From SIG575 sp045595725 (GTDB lineage: Bacteria > Bacillota > Clostridia > Oscillospirales > Acutalibacteraceae), in NCBI GenBank assembly GCA_045595725.1, contig JAZOAY010000062.1:1-13640 (forward strand): a stretch of 13,640 nucleotides of DNA, read 5' to 3'. Every line of letters starts with the position of its first letter. Position 1 is the first letter of the stretch. The position numbers were made by a program, and so were the translations under genes. Below are positions 5,026-13,610 of the stretch, one piece after another. The notes under the pieces were generated by a model. It made no database searches. It saw nothing but the letters and a program-made list of their open reading frames with translations, and was not told the DNA's origin.

Positions 5026-7461
5026 ATGGCAGAAAATAAATATCAGGAACTTCTTAAAAAGATGACTCTTGAAGAAAAAGCAAGTCTTTGTGACGGCCTT
5101 GACTATTGGCACAGTCAGCCCATAGAGAGATTGGGCATTAAATCAATTGCTTTCAATGACGGACCTCACGGAATCCGCAAAAAAGGTAATCCCGAAGAAA
5201 GCAAAGACCTTCTGAAAGGTGTTCCTGCAATTTGCTTCCCCACAGCATCAGCAACTGCTTGTTCATGGGATCCTGATCTTATTTACAGAATGGGTCAGGC
5301 ACTCGGTGATGAGTGTCTTAAAGAACAGGTTTCTGTTCTTCTCGGTCCCGGTACCAACATAAAGCGTTCGCCTCTTTGCGGAAGAAATTTTGAATATTTT
5401 TCAGAGGATGGTGTGCTTGCAGGTGAAATGTCTGCAGCATTTATAAATGGTGTTCAGTCAAAAGGAATCGGCACTTCTCTCAAGCATTTTGCTGCTAACA
5501 ATCAGGAATCACACAGAATGACAATCAACACCGTCGTTGACGAAAGAACTCTTCGTGAAACATATCTTCTTCCCTTTGAAATTGCCGTGAAAAAGGCACA
5601 ACCGTGGACTGTAATGTGCTGTTACAACCGTGTTAACGGATATTACGGTGCTGAAAACAAATGGCTTCTTACAGATGTTCTGCGTGATGATTGGGGATAT
5701 GAAAACCTTGTTATCACTGACTGGGGTGCAGAAAACGAACGTGTTCCCGGTCTTATTGCAGGTCAGGAAATTGAAATGCCCACATCTTCCGGTGAAGGTA
5801 CTCGCCTTATTGTTGAAGCTGTTAAAAACGGTACTCTTGATGAAAGCGTTCTTGATACTGCTTGTGAAAGAATTCTTAAACTTGTTGATAAGGGTATAAC
5901 AAATCTCAGAAAAGATGCTACATACAACCCTGCAGAACACCACAAACTTGCACGTGAAATTGCAGGACAATGTATGGTTCTCATGAAGAACGACAACAAC
6001 CTTCTTCCCCTTAAAAAAGATGCAAACATCGCAGTTATCGGTGAAATGGCTGTTAAACCCCGTTATCAGGGTGCAGGTTCATCACTTATCAATCCTATTG
6101 ACCTTGATTCAGCATATTCAACAATGAAAGACATGGGCATCAAGTTCAATTATGCACAGGGTTATTCAACCAACAAGAAAGATAAAAAGAGTGACGACTC
6201 ATATATTTCTGAGGCTGTTAATACTGCAAAAAATGCCGATGTTGCACTTCTCTTTATCGGACTTACCGATGAATTCGAAACTGAGGGTAATGACAGAAAA
6301 CATCTTCATATTCCTGAACTTCACAATAAACTCGTTAACGAAGTCCTTAAAGTCAACAAAAATGTTGTAGTTGTACTTTCAGGCGGTGCAGCAATCGAAA
6401 TGCCCTGGGCAGATAATGTTCCTGCAATTCTCAACATGTTCCTTACAGGTCAGGCAGGCGGTAGTGCTGTTTGCGATGTTATTTTCGGAGATGTTAACCC
6501 CAGCGGTAAACTTGCCGAAACATATCCCCTTGCACTTGAAGATAACTCAAGTTACAACTACTTCCCCGGCACATCTGTTTCCGTTGAATACAGAGAAGGA
6601 ATTTATGTAGGTTATAAATATTATGATACTGCTAACAAAAAAGTCCGCTTCCCCTTTGGTCACGGTCTTTCATACACAACATTTGAATACAGTGACATAA
6701 AAGTTTCTGCAGACAAAATCAAGGATACTGATACTGTTACAGTTTCATTCAAGATTAAAAATACAGGTTCTGTTGACGGTGCAGAAGTTGCACAGATATA
6801 TGTAAGTGACGTTGAGAGCACAATCTATCGTCCAGCTAAAGAGCTTAAAGGCTTCAAAAAAGTTTTCCTGAAAGCAGGAGAGGAAAAAGAAGTTTCAATC
6901 ACTCTTGATAAACGTGCTTTTGCTTATTACAACGTGAACCTTCAGGATTGGCATGTTGAAAGCGGTGACTTCAGAATTCTTGTAGGTGCTTCAAGCCGTG
7001 ACATAAAACTTGAAACAACTGTTTTTGTTGAATCAACAGTTGAAGCTGAGATTCCCGATTACAGACAGTCAGCTCCATGTTATTACAATGCAGATATTAC
7101 AAATGTTACAGATAAAGAGTTTACTGCTGTTTACGGTAAGGAATTACCACCATCACAGAGAGACAAGAGCCAGCCTCTTACAATTCTCAACACTCTTGAA
7201 GATGCTGCTGACGGTAAATGGGGCGGCAGACTCAACAGAATGCTCAAAAAATTCCTGGGCACAGAAACACTCATGGGAGCAGTTGCACTTCAGACACCTA
7301 TTAAGAATTTCATTTCCATGAGCTTTGGTCTCTTCAGTCCCGAAATGGCAAAAGGACTTCTTGTTATCCTTAATGAAGACAAAATGTGCAAAGGTCTCAG
7401 AATTATTTTCAAAGGCGTACCCAATCTTATTAAAAACCTGGGCAAATTAAAGCAAATCTGA
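5026..7461 (+). CDS. Glycoside hydrolase family 3, beta-glucosidase-like
   Basis: This GH3 enzyme of 811 residues removes terminal beta-linked sugars. The N-terminal barrel shows MTLEEKASLCDG, GPGTNIKRSPLCGRNFEYFSEDG, LKHFAANNQE and VITDWGA, where D232 should be the nucleophile. The second domain carries ETEGNDR, with E420 a candidate acid/base, then FPFGHGLSYTTF and a fibronectin III-like domain (about 560-630). A further 130-residue tail, with a hydrophobic last 50, is less typical. No signal peptide is present, so it is probably cytoplasmic and acts on imported oligosaccharides; exact sugar specificity is not readable. An in-frame ATG at 5014 has its purine run one base away, too close. 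The ATG at 5026 has GGTGA at 5016-5020 and fits the usual GH3 start better. It is transcribed away from thrS and followed by a GH20 gene. Confidence 0.93.
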   Translation: MAENKYQELLKKMTLEEKASLCDGLDYWHSQPIERLGIKSIAFNDGPHGIRKKGNPEESKDLLKGVPAICFPTASATACSWDPDLIYRMGQALGDECLKEQVSVLLGPGTNIKRSPLCGRNFEYFSEDGVLAGEMSAAFINGVQSKGIGTSLKHFAANNQESHRMTINTVVDERTLRETYLLPFEIAVKKAQPWTVMCCYNRVNGYYGAENKWLLTDVLRDDWGYENLVITDWGAENERVPGLIAGQEIEMPTSSGEGTRLIVEAVKNGTLDESVLDTACERILKLVDKGITNLRKDATYNPAEHHKLAREIAGQCMVLMKNDNNLLPLKKDANIAVIGEMAVKPRYQGAGSSLINPIDLDSAYSTMKDMGIKFNYAQGYSTNKKDKKSDDSYISEAVNTAKNADVALLFIGLTDEFETEGNDRKHLHIPELHNKLVNEVLKVNKNVVVVLSGGAAIEMPWADNVPAILNMFLTGQAGGSAVCDVIFGDVNPSGKLAETYPLALEDNSSYNYFPGTSVSVEYREGIYVGYKYYDTANKKVRFPFGHGLSYTTFEYSDIKVSADKIKDTDTVTVSFKIKNTGSVDGAEVAQIYVSDVESTIYRPAKELKGFKKVFLKAGEEKEVSITLDKRAFAYYNVNLQDWHVESGDFRILVGASSRDIKLETTVFVESTVEAEIPDYRQSAPCYYNADITNVTDKEFTAVYGKELPPSQRDKSQPLTILNTLEDAADGKWGGRLNRMLKKFLGTETLMGAVALQTPIKNFISMSFGLFSPEMAKGLLVILNEDKMCKGLRIIFKGVPNLIKNLGKLKQI

Positions 7462-7466
7462 TTTAG

Positions 7467-7496
7467 AATAGGGTTGCATTGTGCAACCCTATTTTT
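7467..7496 (+). terminator. Terminator-like hairpin between the GH3 and GH20 genes
   Basis: AATAGGGTTGCA (7467-7478) pairs perfectly with TGCAACCCTATT (7482-7493) around a TTG loop and ends in TTTTT (7492-7496). It lies five bases after the GH3 stop codon. No good promoter follows before the GH20 start, so GH20 expression probably relies on read-through, making this an attenuating or 3'-end-stabilising element. Confidence 0.8.
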
Positions 7497-7508
7497 GAAG
7501 GTGTTTTT

Positions 7509-8909
7509 ATGAATTACAATTTACCTCTCACTCCATACCCGAACACAGTAGAAATTTTTCAAAATAAAAACAAAATAAATTTTTCAGAAATATCTTTTGA
7601 AAACGCTGAAAATATTTTCGAGAAAGATGAATATGAAATTAAAATAACAGACGGAAAAATTTTCGTAAATTTTTCAAATGAACAAGGAAAATTTTATGCT
7701 GAAAAAACTTTACTTCAATTAGAAAATTCAGGAGAAAAAATCCCCGACTGCATTATCAGAGACAAACCGCAATTTTCACATCGCGGTTTCATGCTTGACC
7801 CTTGCCGTCATTTTCTCACGGTGGATGAAATCAAAAAAATTATTGATGCTGTAGCATATCTTAAAATGAATGTTTTCCATTGGCATTTGAGTGATGACCA
7901 AGGATTCCGCATAGAAAGTAAAAAATTCCCTCTGCTGAATGAAATCGGTTCTTACAGAAAGAACTCACTTTTCGGCAGAACAAATGAAGGAAAACCTCAC
8001 GGCGGTTTCTTTACGCATGAAGAAATAAAAGATGTTGTTGCATACTGTAGAGAAAGGCAAATTGAAGTGATTCCTGAAATTGACCTGCCCGGTCACACAA
8101 TCGCAATTATTGCTTCATATCCTGAACTTTCATGCAGAAAAGAAAAAATTGATGTATGCATGAAACAGGGAATTTTTCCTGAAATTCTTTGTGCAGGTAA
8201 CGAAAAAGTTTATGAATTTCTTTTTGAACTTTTAGATGAAATAATTCCCCTTTTCCCGTCAGAATACTTTCATATCGGCGGTGATGAAGTTCCGAAAAAG
8301 AATTGGAAAAACTGCGAATGTTGCACCAGAAAACTTCGCAAAGAAAATCTTAAAAACTTTGATGAACTTCAGGGTTATTTCATGAACAGAATTGCAACTT
8401 TTCTTATTTCAAAAAACAAAACACCCATCATGTGGAACGAAACTCTTAAAAGCGGAAAAATCAGCACCGGAAATACTGTCATTCAGCATTGGCTTCACAA
8501 CAAAAAAATCATGGAAGATTTCATTGCTGACGGTGGAAAATATATTGAGTCTGACTTTTTCCATTTTTATTCTGACTATCCTTACCACATGACACCCCTG
8601 AAAAAAGTTTATGATTTTCCAGCAGAAAAAACAGAAAATCTTCTTGGTATTGAAACTCCTGCATGGTCTGAATATATACGAGATTTTAACAAGCTTTCAT
8701 TCATGCTTTTTCCACGCATTTGCGCTGTTGCAGAAATCGGATGGACAAAAAACGAAAATAAAAATTATGACAGATTTTATGATAATTTAAAACACCTTTA
8801 TCCTTATTTCAAATCACAAGGAATTAATCCCGCAGATTTAAAATTTGTCAACCCGAATGTCTTTAAACGACTCGGAGGTACAATAAAATATTGGTGTTCA
8901 AAAAGATAA
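7509..8909 (+). CDS. Glycoside hydrolase family 20, beta-N-acetylhexosaminidase-like
   Basis: This 466-residue GH20 enzyme cleaves terminal N-acetylhexosamine by substrate-assisted catalysis. An N-terminal GH20b-type domain covers about residues 1-85. The barrel begins HRGFMLDPCRHFLTVDEIKK and continues with FHWHLSDDQGFRIE, EVIPEIDLPGH and HIGGDEV, where D259-E260 is the catalytic pair. MWNETL, GIETPAWSEYI and AVAEIGWT supply aromatic pocket residues. No signal peptide is seen, so the substrate is probably an imported or recycled amino-sugar oligosaccharide. A start at 7479 would place the first codons inside the preceding terminator stem. The ATG at 7509 has GAAGGTG (7498-7503 region) five bases upstream and is chosen. 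The gene looks clearly more A-rich than the GH3 gene before it (many AAA and GAA codons), which may reflect a separate origin. Chitobiose, mucin or peptidoglycan fragments are all possible substrates. Confidence 0.92.
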   Translation: MNYNLPLTPYPNTVEIFQNKNKINFSEISFENAENIFEKDEYEIKITDGKIFVNFSNEQGKFYAEKTLLQLENSGEKIPDCIIRDKPQFSHRGFMLDPCRHFLTVDEIKKIIDAVAYLKMNVFHWHLSDDQGFRIESKKFPLLNEIGSYRKNSLFGRTNEGKPHGGFFTHEEIKDVVAYCRERQIEVIPEIDLPGHTIAIIASYPELSCRKEKIDVCMKQGIFPEILCAGNEKVYEFLFELLDEIIPLFPSEYFHIGGDEVPKKNWKNCECCTRKLRKENLKNFDELQGYFMNRIATFLISKNKTPIMWNETLKSGKISTGNTVIQHWLHNKKIMEDFIADGGKYIESDFFHFYSDYPYHMTPLKKVYDFPAEKTENLLGIETPAWSEYIRDFNKLSFMLFPRICAVAEIGWTKNENKNYDRFYDNLKHLYPYFKSQGINPADLKFVNPNVFKRLGGTIKYWCSKR

Positions 8910-8910
8910 C

Positions 8911-8950
8911 AAAAAGTCGTCTCAGTTTCTTTCTGAGACGACTTCTTTCT
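8911..8950. terminator. Bidirectional terminator between GH20 and the luxS end
   Basis: AAGTCGTCTCAG (8914-8925) pairs perfectly with CTGAGACGACTT (8933-8944). The plus strand continues into CTTTCTT, and the minus strand into a T-run (8911-8915, adding to the stem). It should stop both the GH20 transcript and the asp23-fakA-recG-luxS transcript. Confidence 0.85.
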
Positions 8951-9006
8951 TATATTTTATTCGGGACGTACAACCGTTCCACACGATAAAACCGTTGTTA
9001 CCATTA

Positions 9007-9065
9007 TATAATAGCGTCGCAGACCCGACATTTTTCATTTTGTCCTTTGCATTTTTCACTTTGTG
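9007..9065 (-). repeat. Dispersed intergenic repeat, copy 2: heptamer array and conserved 22-bp end
   Basis: Read on the minus strand, CACAAAG, TGAAAAA, TGCAAAG, GACAAAA, TGAAAAA and TGTCGGG follow each other in phase and run into the 22-bp segment 9028-9007, which begins TCGGGTCTG and ends ATTATA. That segment matches 1366-1387 at 20 of 22 positions, and the last two heptamers occupy the same phase as in copy 1. The array overlaps the luxS stop codon (9056-9058). Only one array is present here, so copy 2 lacks the inverted left half of copy 1. Its function is unknown. Confidence 0.62.
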
Positions 9066-9511
9066 GGATATTCAAGATTTGTATAACCGGACAAAACCTT
9101 TACCATATCTGCTGCATCAATTTTTGCCTGTGTCAAATCATGGTCACGGTAGTTCCCGCATTCCACTGCACTTACACCGGGAATTTCGCCCTCGTAATCA
9201 GCAATAAACTGAAATGCTTCTCTTGCCAGTTTAATAACATCCTGACCATCCATACCACGCGTGAGAAAATAGCATCCTGTTCTGCAACCCATAGGTCCGA
9301 AGTAAATTATGTTATCCGTAAACTCTGAATTTCTCACATAAGTTGCAAAAAGATGCTCGATTGTATGGATTGAACCGTTTGTGAGACCTTCTTCAACATT
9401 GGGCCTTCTCATTCTGATATCGTAAGTTGTAACATCTCCGTCAACACGGGAAACATACATTCCCTTGGGAAGAATTGTGTGGTCGATTGTAAAACTTGCA
9501 ATTTTTTTCAT
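9056..9511 (-). CDS. luxS: S-ribosylhomocysteine lyase LuxS (EC 4.4.1.21)
   Basis: This 151-residue protein splits S-ribosylhomocysteine into homocysteine and the AI-2 precursor DPD in the activated methyl cycle. The metal site is H49, H53 (HTIEH, 49-53) and C118 (ECGNYRDHDL), and C76 in PMGCRTG is the catalytic cysteine. Length and motif spacing are normal for the family. The ATG at 9511 lies five bases after the recG stop, and its ribosome binding site AAGGAG is formed by the last two recG codons, so translation of the two genes is probably coupled. It is the last gene of the asp23-fakA-recG cluster. The C-terminal end (EYPTK) and stop codon lie inside or at the edge of a heptamer repeat. 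No methyl-cycle partner (pfs/mtnN) or AI-2 uptake gene is in the window, so metabolic versus signalling use cannot be decided. Confidence 0.96.
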   Translation of the reverse strand: MKKIASFTIDHTILPKGMYVSRVDGDVTTYDIRMRRPNVEEGLTNGSIHTIEHLFATYVRNSEFTDNIIYFGPMGCRTGCYFLTRGMDGQDVIKLAREAFQFIADYEGEIPGVSAVECGNYRDHDLTQAKIDAADMVKVLSGYTNLEYPTK

Positions 9512-9516
9512 AATGT

Positions 9517-11541
9517 TTACTCCTTCATGTTTTCATAAAGCTTAATTACTGCTTTTCTTAAAACTTCGTTTTCTTTTTTTCTCAAAGACGGGTCATCTGT
9601 GAGAATATTCTTTGCCTCTGCCTGTGCTTCTTTCAGAGTTTTCATATCACTCAGAAGATTTGCAATTTTCATCCGAGGCAAGCCGTGCTGACGTGACCCG
9701 AAAAAGTCACCCGGTCCTCTGAGTCTTAAATCTTCATCTGCAATTTTAAAGCCGTCAGAAGTTTTACACATAACCTTAAGCCTTGTCTGTGCTTCTTCAT
9801 TTTGTGCATCGCTGACTAAAATACAGGTCGATTTCTCTTTGCCTCTGCCAACTCGTCCTCTTAGCTGATGAAGTTGAGAAAGTCCGAACATTTCAGCATT
9901 TTCTATAACCATAATAACTGCATTAGGAACATCAACACCAACTTCAATAACAGTTGTTGCAATAAGAAGCTGCGTTTTTCCCTCAGCAAACTCTTTCATG
10001 ACTTCATCTTTTTCTTTCGGTTTCATTTTACCGTGAAGAAGTCCCACAGTGTAATCCCTGAACTCATTGCTTTTCAGGTTTTCATAAAATTCTGTTGCGG
10101 AAGTCAGTTCACTTTCTTCCGATTCAACAAGAGGACAGACAATATATCCTTGCAGACCTCTGTCGAGGTGTTTTTTAACGTAATTCATTGCTCTCTCATG
10201 TTTTCCGTAATCAACAAAAAACGTATCAATTTTTTGTCTTCCGGGAGGCAATTCATCAAGAACAGAAACGTCAAGGTCACCGTAAATCATCAAAGCAAGA
10301 GTTCTTGGAATTGGTGTTGCAGACATAACAAGCAAATGAGGTTCTGTTCCTTTTTTAGAGAGATTTCCTCTTTGAGCAACACCAAAACGATGCTGTTCAT
10401 CTGTTACAGCAAAACCTAAATTATAAAACTCTACATCTTCCTGAATAATGGCGTGAGTTCCCACAAGCAAATGGATTTCACCTTTTTTTAGTTTTTCCTT
10501 AATTTCATCTTTCTGTTTTTTTCGGAGAGAACCGGTAAGTAAAGCAACCTCGATGTCCGTATCCTTAAAAAATTTTGAAAGCGTCTGATAATGCTGAGTT
10601 GCTAAAATTTCTGTGGGTGCCATCAACGCACTCTGAAATCCGTTCTTTGCTGCATTGTAAATAAGTGCTGCCGCAACTGCAGTTTTACCTGATCCGACGT
10701 CACCCTGAACAAGTCTGTTCATGGGCACATCTATTTTCATGTCTTCTACTGCTTCCCTGACCGCTCTTGACTGAGCACCTGTCATTGTAAAGGGAAGCAG
10801 CGAACAGAATTCGTCTGTTTTATCTTCTTTTATAACATTTCCTGTCTGTTTTCTCGACCTTGAACGAAGAAGGAGGAGTCCCAACTGCAAAATAAAAAGT
10901 TCTTCAAAAATAAGCCTTCTTCTTGCCACCTCAAGATTTTTTTCCGACTGAGGAAAATGTACATTTTCTATTGCAAAAATCAGAGATGCAAGTTTATATT
11001 TCATTCTGATACTGTCAGGTAATGTTTCTCTCAAATCGTTTTTCATAACGTCAATTGCAGTCCTGACAGTCTTTTCAATTATCTTGGTAGAAAGAGCCTG
11101 AGTTGAAGAATAAATCGGTCTTATTCTGTCACCACCCTCAGATGATGCAAAAGCAGGGTTAGTCATTTCTCTTTTTAAAAAACTGCCTCCCACTTTACCG
11201 AAGAAAATATATTCTTCACCCTCTTTCAGAGCTTCCGCGGCATATTTATTGTTGAAAATTGTAAGGTCCATAACTTCTTCGCCATCAGAAATTCCCGATT
11301 TATAAATTGTAAGACCTTTTCTGATGTTTGCTCCGTAAGGCGTATGAGTTATAAAACCTTTAATACATGCAGTTTCACCGATAACAGTTTCGGAGATTTT
11401 CTTTACTTTACTCCAGTCTTCATATATTCTTGGGTAATATTCAAGAATATCCCCCACAGAGTTAATGCCGAGCTTTGAAAAAAGCTCGGCTCGTTTTTCT
11501 CCAACACCTTTTAAATATCTGATATCAGTGCTGATTTCCAT
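9517..11541 (-). CDS. recG: ATP-dependent DNA helicase RecG
   Basis: This 674-residue superfamily 2 helicase remodels stalled replication forks and Holliday junctions. An N-terminal helix-hairpin-helix-like stretch (IRYLKGVGEKRAELFSKLGI) and an OB-fold wedge domain (about 50-140) precede the motor. The motor carries Walker A GDVGSGKT (280-287), DEQH (381-384), MSATPIPRT (406-414), IEVGVDVPNA and QLRGRVGRG (559-567). The closing ADEDLRLRGPGDFFGSRQHG segment is also typical of RecG. Length is normal. ATG at 11541 has AAGGA overlapping the TAA of fakA, 12 bases apart; the stop is five bases from luxS. In Bacillus recG is also downstream of yloU-yloV, but there sdaAB and sdaAA lie between, which are absent here. 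No internal promoter was recognised, so it is probably co-transcribed from upstream of asp23. Confidence 0.97.
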   Translation of the reverse strand: MEISTDIRYLKGVGEKRAELFSKLGINSVGDILEYYPRIYEDWSKVKKISETVIGETACIKGFITHTPYGANIRKGLTIYKSGISDGEEVMDLTIFNNKYAAEALKEGEEYIFFGKVGGSFLKREMTNPAFASSEGGDRIRPIYSSTQALSTKIIEKTVRTAIDVMKNDLRETLPDSIRMKYKLASLIFAIENVHFPQSEKNLEVARRRLIFEELFILQLGLLLLRSRSRKQTGNVIKEDKTDEFCSLLPFTMTGAQSRAVREAVEDMKIDVPMNRLVQGDVGSGKTAVAAALIYNAAKNGFQSALMAPTEILATQHYQTLSKFFKDTDIEVALLTGSLRKKQKDEIKEKLKKGEIHLLVGTHAIIQEDVEFYNLGFAVTDEQHRFGVAQRGNLSKKGTEPHLLVMSATPIPRTLALMIYGDLDVSVLDELPPGRQKIDTFFVDYGKHERAMNYVKKHLDRGLQGYIVCPLVESEESELTSATEFYENLKSNEFRDYTVGLLHGKMKPKEKDEVMKEFAEGKTQLLIATTVIEVGVDVPNAVIMVIENAEMFGLSQLHQLRGRVGRGKEKSTCILVSDAQNEEAQTRLKVMCKTSDGFKIADEDLRLRGPGDFFGSRQHGLPRMKIANLLSDMKTLKEAQAEAKNILTDDPSLRKKENEVLRKAVIKLYENMKE

Positions 11542-11553
11542 AATTGCTGTTCC

Positions 11554-13215
11554 TTACTCAACTGAAATTACGAAACTGTATACAGGCTGACCGCCGCAAA
11601 GAACAGACACATCAACCTTACCTGCAAATTTTGCTGAAATCATTGCTTCAAGTTCATTTGCTTCCTCTTCAGAAGAATCTTCACCGTAGATAATTGTTAC
11701 CATTGAAGCATCAATTTTCTTTATAAGACTCTTTGTGATTTTATATCCTGCTTTAACAACTGAATGTTCGATTTCAGTAATTTTTCCATTTTCAAGGCCA
11801 AGAATTTCACCCTGTTTTACACTCTTACCTTCAACAACGCTGTCGCGTGCAGCGAAAGTTACCTGTCCTGTCTGAACATGGTTTGCAGCAACCATCATGT
11901 TGTCCATGTTTTCCTTTGAACGGAGTGATTCATCAAAGTTAAGCATTGCAGTAATACCCTGAGGAATTGTTCTTGTGGGAAGAACATGCACTTTCTTTGA
12001 AGTAAGAGGTGCAACCTGCTCAGCAGCCATAATAATGTTTTTATTATTAGGAAGAACGAAAACATGTTCAGCCGCTGTACTGTTTACTGCTTTGAGGAGG
12101 TCTGCTGTACTTGGGTTCATTGTCTGACCGCCGCTTACAACATTATCAACTCCGATTTCTTTGAAAAGCTCAGTTACGCCTTCACCTGCTGCAACTGCAA
12201 CAAAGCCGTATTTCTTTTCAGGTTCTGCAAGAGGAACATCGGCCTCGTCCTCAACGTCATCTCCTGCTCCCCATTCTGCATTAGCGTGCTGGAGCTTCAT
12301 GTTTTCAATTTTAATATTCATAAGTGAACCGAGTTTAAGACCTGCCTGAATTGCGTTACCGGGTTCGTTTGTATGAACATGAACCTTGACAATTTCTTCA
12401 TCTTCAACCACTACAACGCAGTCACCGATTGACTCAAGGTAAGCACGCATTTTAATAGCAGAGCCATCTTTCAGGTCCTTCATTTTATCTACAATAAATT
12501 CAGTACAATAGCAGAATTTAATGTCAACATTTTCATCACTTGCAGCTCTCACCTGTACTTCCACAGGTTTTGCGCTGTCTCCTGCAAGTTCAATAACCTT
12601 TCCGTCGCAGAAAACGCTCTTCATGCCTTCAAAGATACAAAGAAGACCTTTACCGCCTGCATCTACAACACCTGCAGTTTTAAGAACAGGAAGAATTTCG
12701 GGAGTTTTTGCAAGTGACTCATCAGCATACTCGCAAACACGTGTCCAGAGTTCCTCGGGAGAAATTGAACTGTCTTTCTTGAAATCTTCGGAAATTTTAT
12801 CTGAAGTTTCACGGATAACAGTAAGGATTGTACCTTCTGTTGGCTTCATAACTGCGTTATATGCAGACTCTTTACCGTTTTTAAGAGCATTCACAATAAC
12901 TTCGCTTGTGAGCGTTTCAGCGCCTTTTGCGCCCTTTGCAATGCCCCTGAAAATGAGAGAAAGAATAACACCTGAGTTACCTCTTGCACCTCTGAGAAGT
13001 GCAGATGCTGTTTTGTCAAAAACCTCTGTAGCAGTTACACCATCGGGAAGATGTTTTAATTCTCTTGCAGCAGCACCGATTGTCATTGACATGTTTGTAC
13101 CTGTATCACCATCGGGAACAGGGAAAACATTGAGTGCGTCAACTTCTGTTCTAAGATTGTTTATGTTATTGGACGCAGAAACAATTGCATCCACAATTAA
13201 ATTTCCTGTAATCAT
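11554..13215 (-). CDS. fakA: Fatty acid kinase catalytic subunit FakA (YloV family, DAK2 domain)
   Basis: This 553-residue protein phosphorylates fatty acids held by a FakB (DegV-type) partner, feeding acyl-phosphate to phospholipid synthesis. The N-terminal DAK2 domain (about 1-205) shows DALNVFPVPDGDTGTNM (26-42) with metal/ATP-binding D35 and D37, RGARGNSG (75-82) and VVDAGGKG (183-190). The middle domain retains the zinc ligands described for Staphylococcus FakA, here C237, H279 and H281 (KVHVHTNEPG). A C-terminal FakB-contacting type domain follows to the end. ATG at 13215 follows AGAGGAG (13224-13230), which touches the asp23 stop codon; the gap is 14 bases. The order asp23-fakA-recG matches the yloU-yloV-recG arrangement of other Firmicutes. 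No fakB gene is in the window. An acidic run near 313-322 (GDDVEDEADV) is probably a linker. Confidence 0.94.
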   Translation of the reverse strand: MITGNLIVDAIVSASNNINNLRTEVDALNVFPVPDGDTGTNMSMTIGAAARELKHLPDGVTATEVFDKTASALLRGARGNSGVILSLIFRGIAKGAKGAETLTSEVIVNALKNGKESAYNAVMKPTEGTILTVIRETSDKISEDFKKDSSISPEELWTRVCEYADESLAKTPEILPVLKTAGVVDAGGKGLLCIFEGMKSVFCDGKVIELAGDSAKPVEVQVRAASDENVDIKFCYCTEFIVDKMKDLKDGSAIKMRAYLESIGDCVVVVEDEEIVKVHVHTNEPGNAIQAGLKLGSLMNIKIENMKLQHANAEWGAGDDVEDEADVPLAEPEKKYGFVAVAAGEGVTELFKEIGVDNVVSGGQTMNPSTADLLKAVNSTAAEHVFVLPNNKNIIMAAEQVAPLTSKKVHVLPTRTIPQGITAMLNFDESLRSKENMDNMMVAANHVQTGQVTFAARDSVVEGKSVKQGEILGLENGKITEIEHSVVKAGYKITKSLIKKIDASMVTIIYGEDSSEEEANELEAMISAKFAGKVDVSVLCGGQPVYSFVISVE

Positions 13216-13229
13216 CAGATAAACTCCTC

Positions 13230-13586
13230 TTATTCACCTTTAAGTCCGTCAACGAAAACATTAACCTTGTTAACTTTAATACCTGTAGCTTCCTCTACGC
13301 TGTAGCGGACCTTTTCATCTATACTTTTAACAACAGCTCTGATATTAAGACCGTAAGTCACAACAATATGAAGGTCGATAGAAATACCGTCGCTGTCTTT
13401 GTTAACAACAACGCCTTTATCGATATAAGAACGCTTACTGAAAACCTTCGAACGTATGCCCTGTTTAACGTTACCGTCAGACATTCCTGCAACACCGAAG
13501 CATGAGGTTGCCGCGTTACCGATTAATTTACGGAAGTAGTTTTCACAAATATCTATTTTGCCAAGGTGATTTTCCAATGTGATCAT
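13230..13586 (-). CDS. Asp23/Gls24 family protein (YloU-like)
   Basis: This is a 118-residue Asp23/Gls24 (DUF322) protein. It has the usual pattern: a short N-terminal region ending LIGNAATSCFGVAGM, a variable middle, then GISIDLHIVVTYGLNIRAVV and the closing amphipathic segment VRYSVEEATGIKVNKVNVFVDGL. Family members are small cytoplasmic, sometimes membrane-associated proteins linked to cell-envelope stress; the biochemical role is not established. A GTG at 13592 sits only two bases from GGGAG, while the ATG at 13586 is eight bases from it and gives the more typical beginning MITLENHLGKI, so 13586 is chosen. It is the first gene of the cluster with fakA, recG and luxS. In Bacillus the homologous yloU likewise precedes yloV. 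The family call is secure. Confidence 0.92.
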   Translation of the reverse strand: MITLENHLGKIDICENYFRKLIGNAATSCFGVAGMSDGNVKQGIRSKVFSKRSYIDKGVVVNKDSDGISIDLHIVVTYGLNIRAVVKSIDEKVRYSVEEATGIKVNKVNVFVDGLKGE

Positions 13587-13610
13587 ATTCACCGCTCCCT
13601 TACAAGTTTA

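Noticed and set aside
7479..7508. Upstream ATG for the GH20 gene (adds MCNPIFEGVF)
   Set aside because: It lies in the terminator stem and has no ribosome binding site; the ATG at 7509 has one at the right distance.
8951..9006. Possible 15-residue ORF (MVTTVLSCGTVVRPE) on the minus strand after luxS
   Set aside because: No ribosome binding site, very short, and it starts at the edge of the repeat; an imperfect AACGGTTGT inverted repeat explains part of it.
8995..9328. Plus-strand ORFs of 70 and 93 residues opposite luxS
   Set aside because: They are antisense to luxS, whose motifs are complete, and have no own start signals.
12521..13222. 233-residue plus-strand ORF antisense to fakA
   Set aside because: Shadow of the fakA frame; serine- and proline-rich with no domain pattern and no ribosome binding site.
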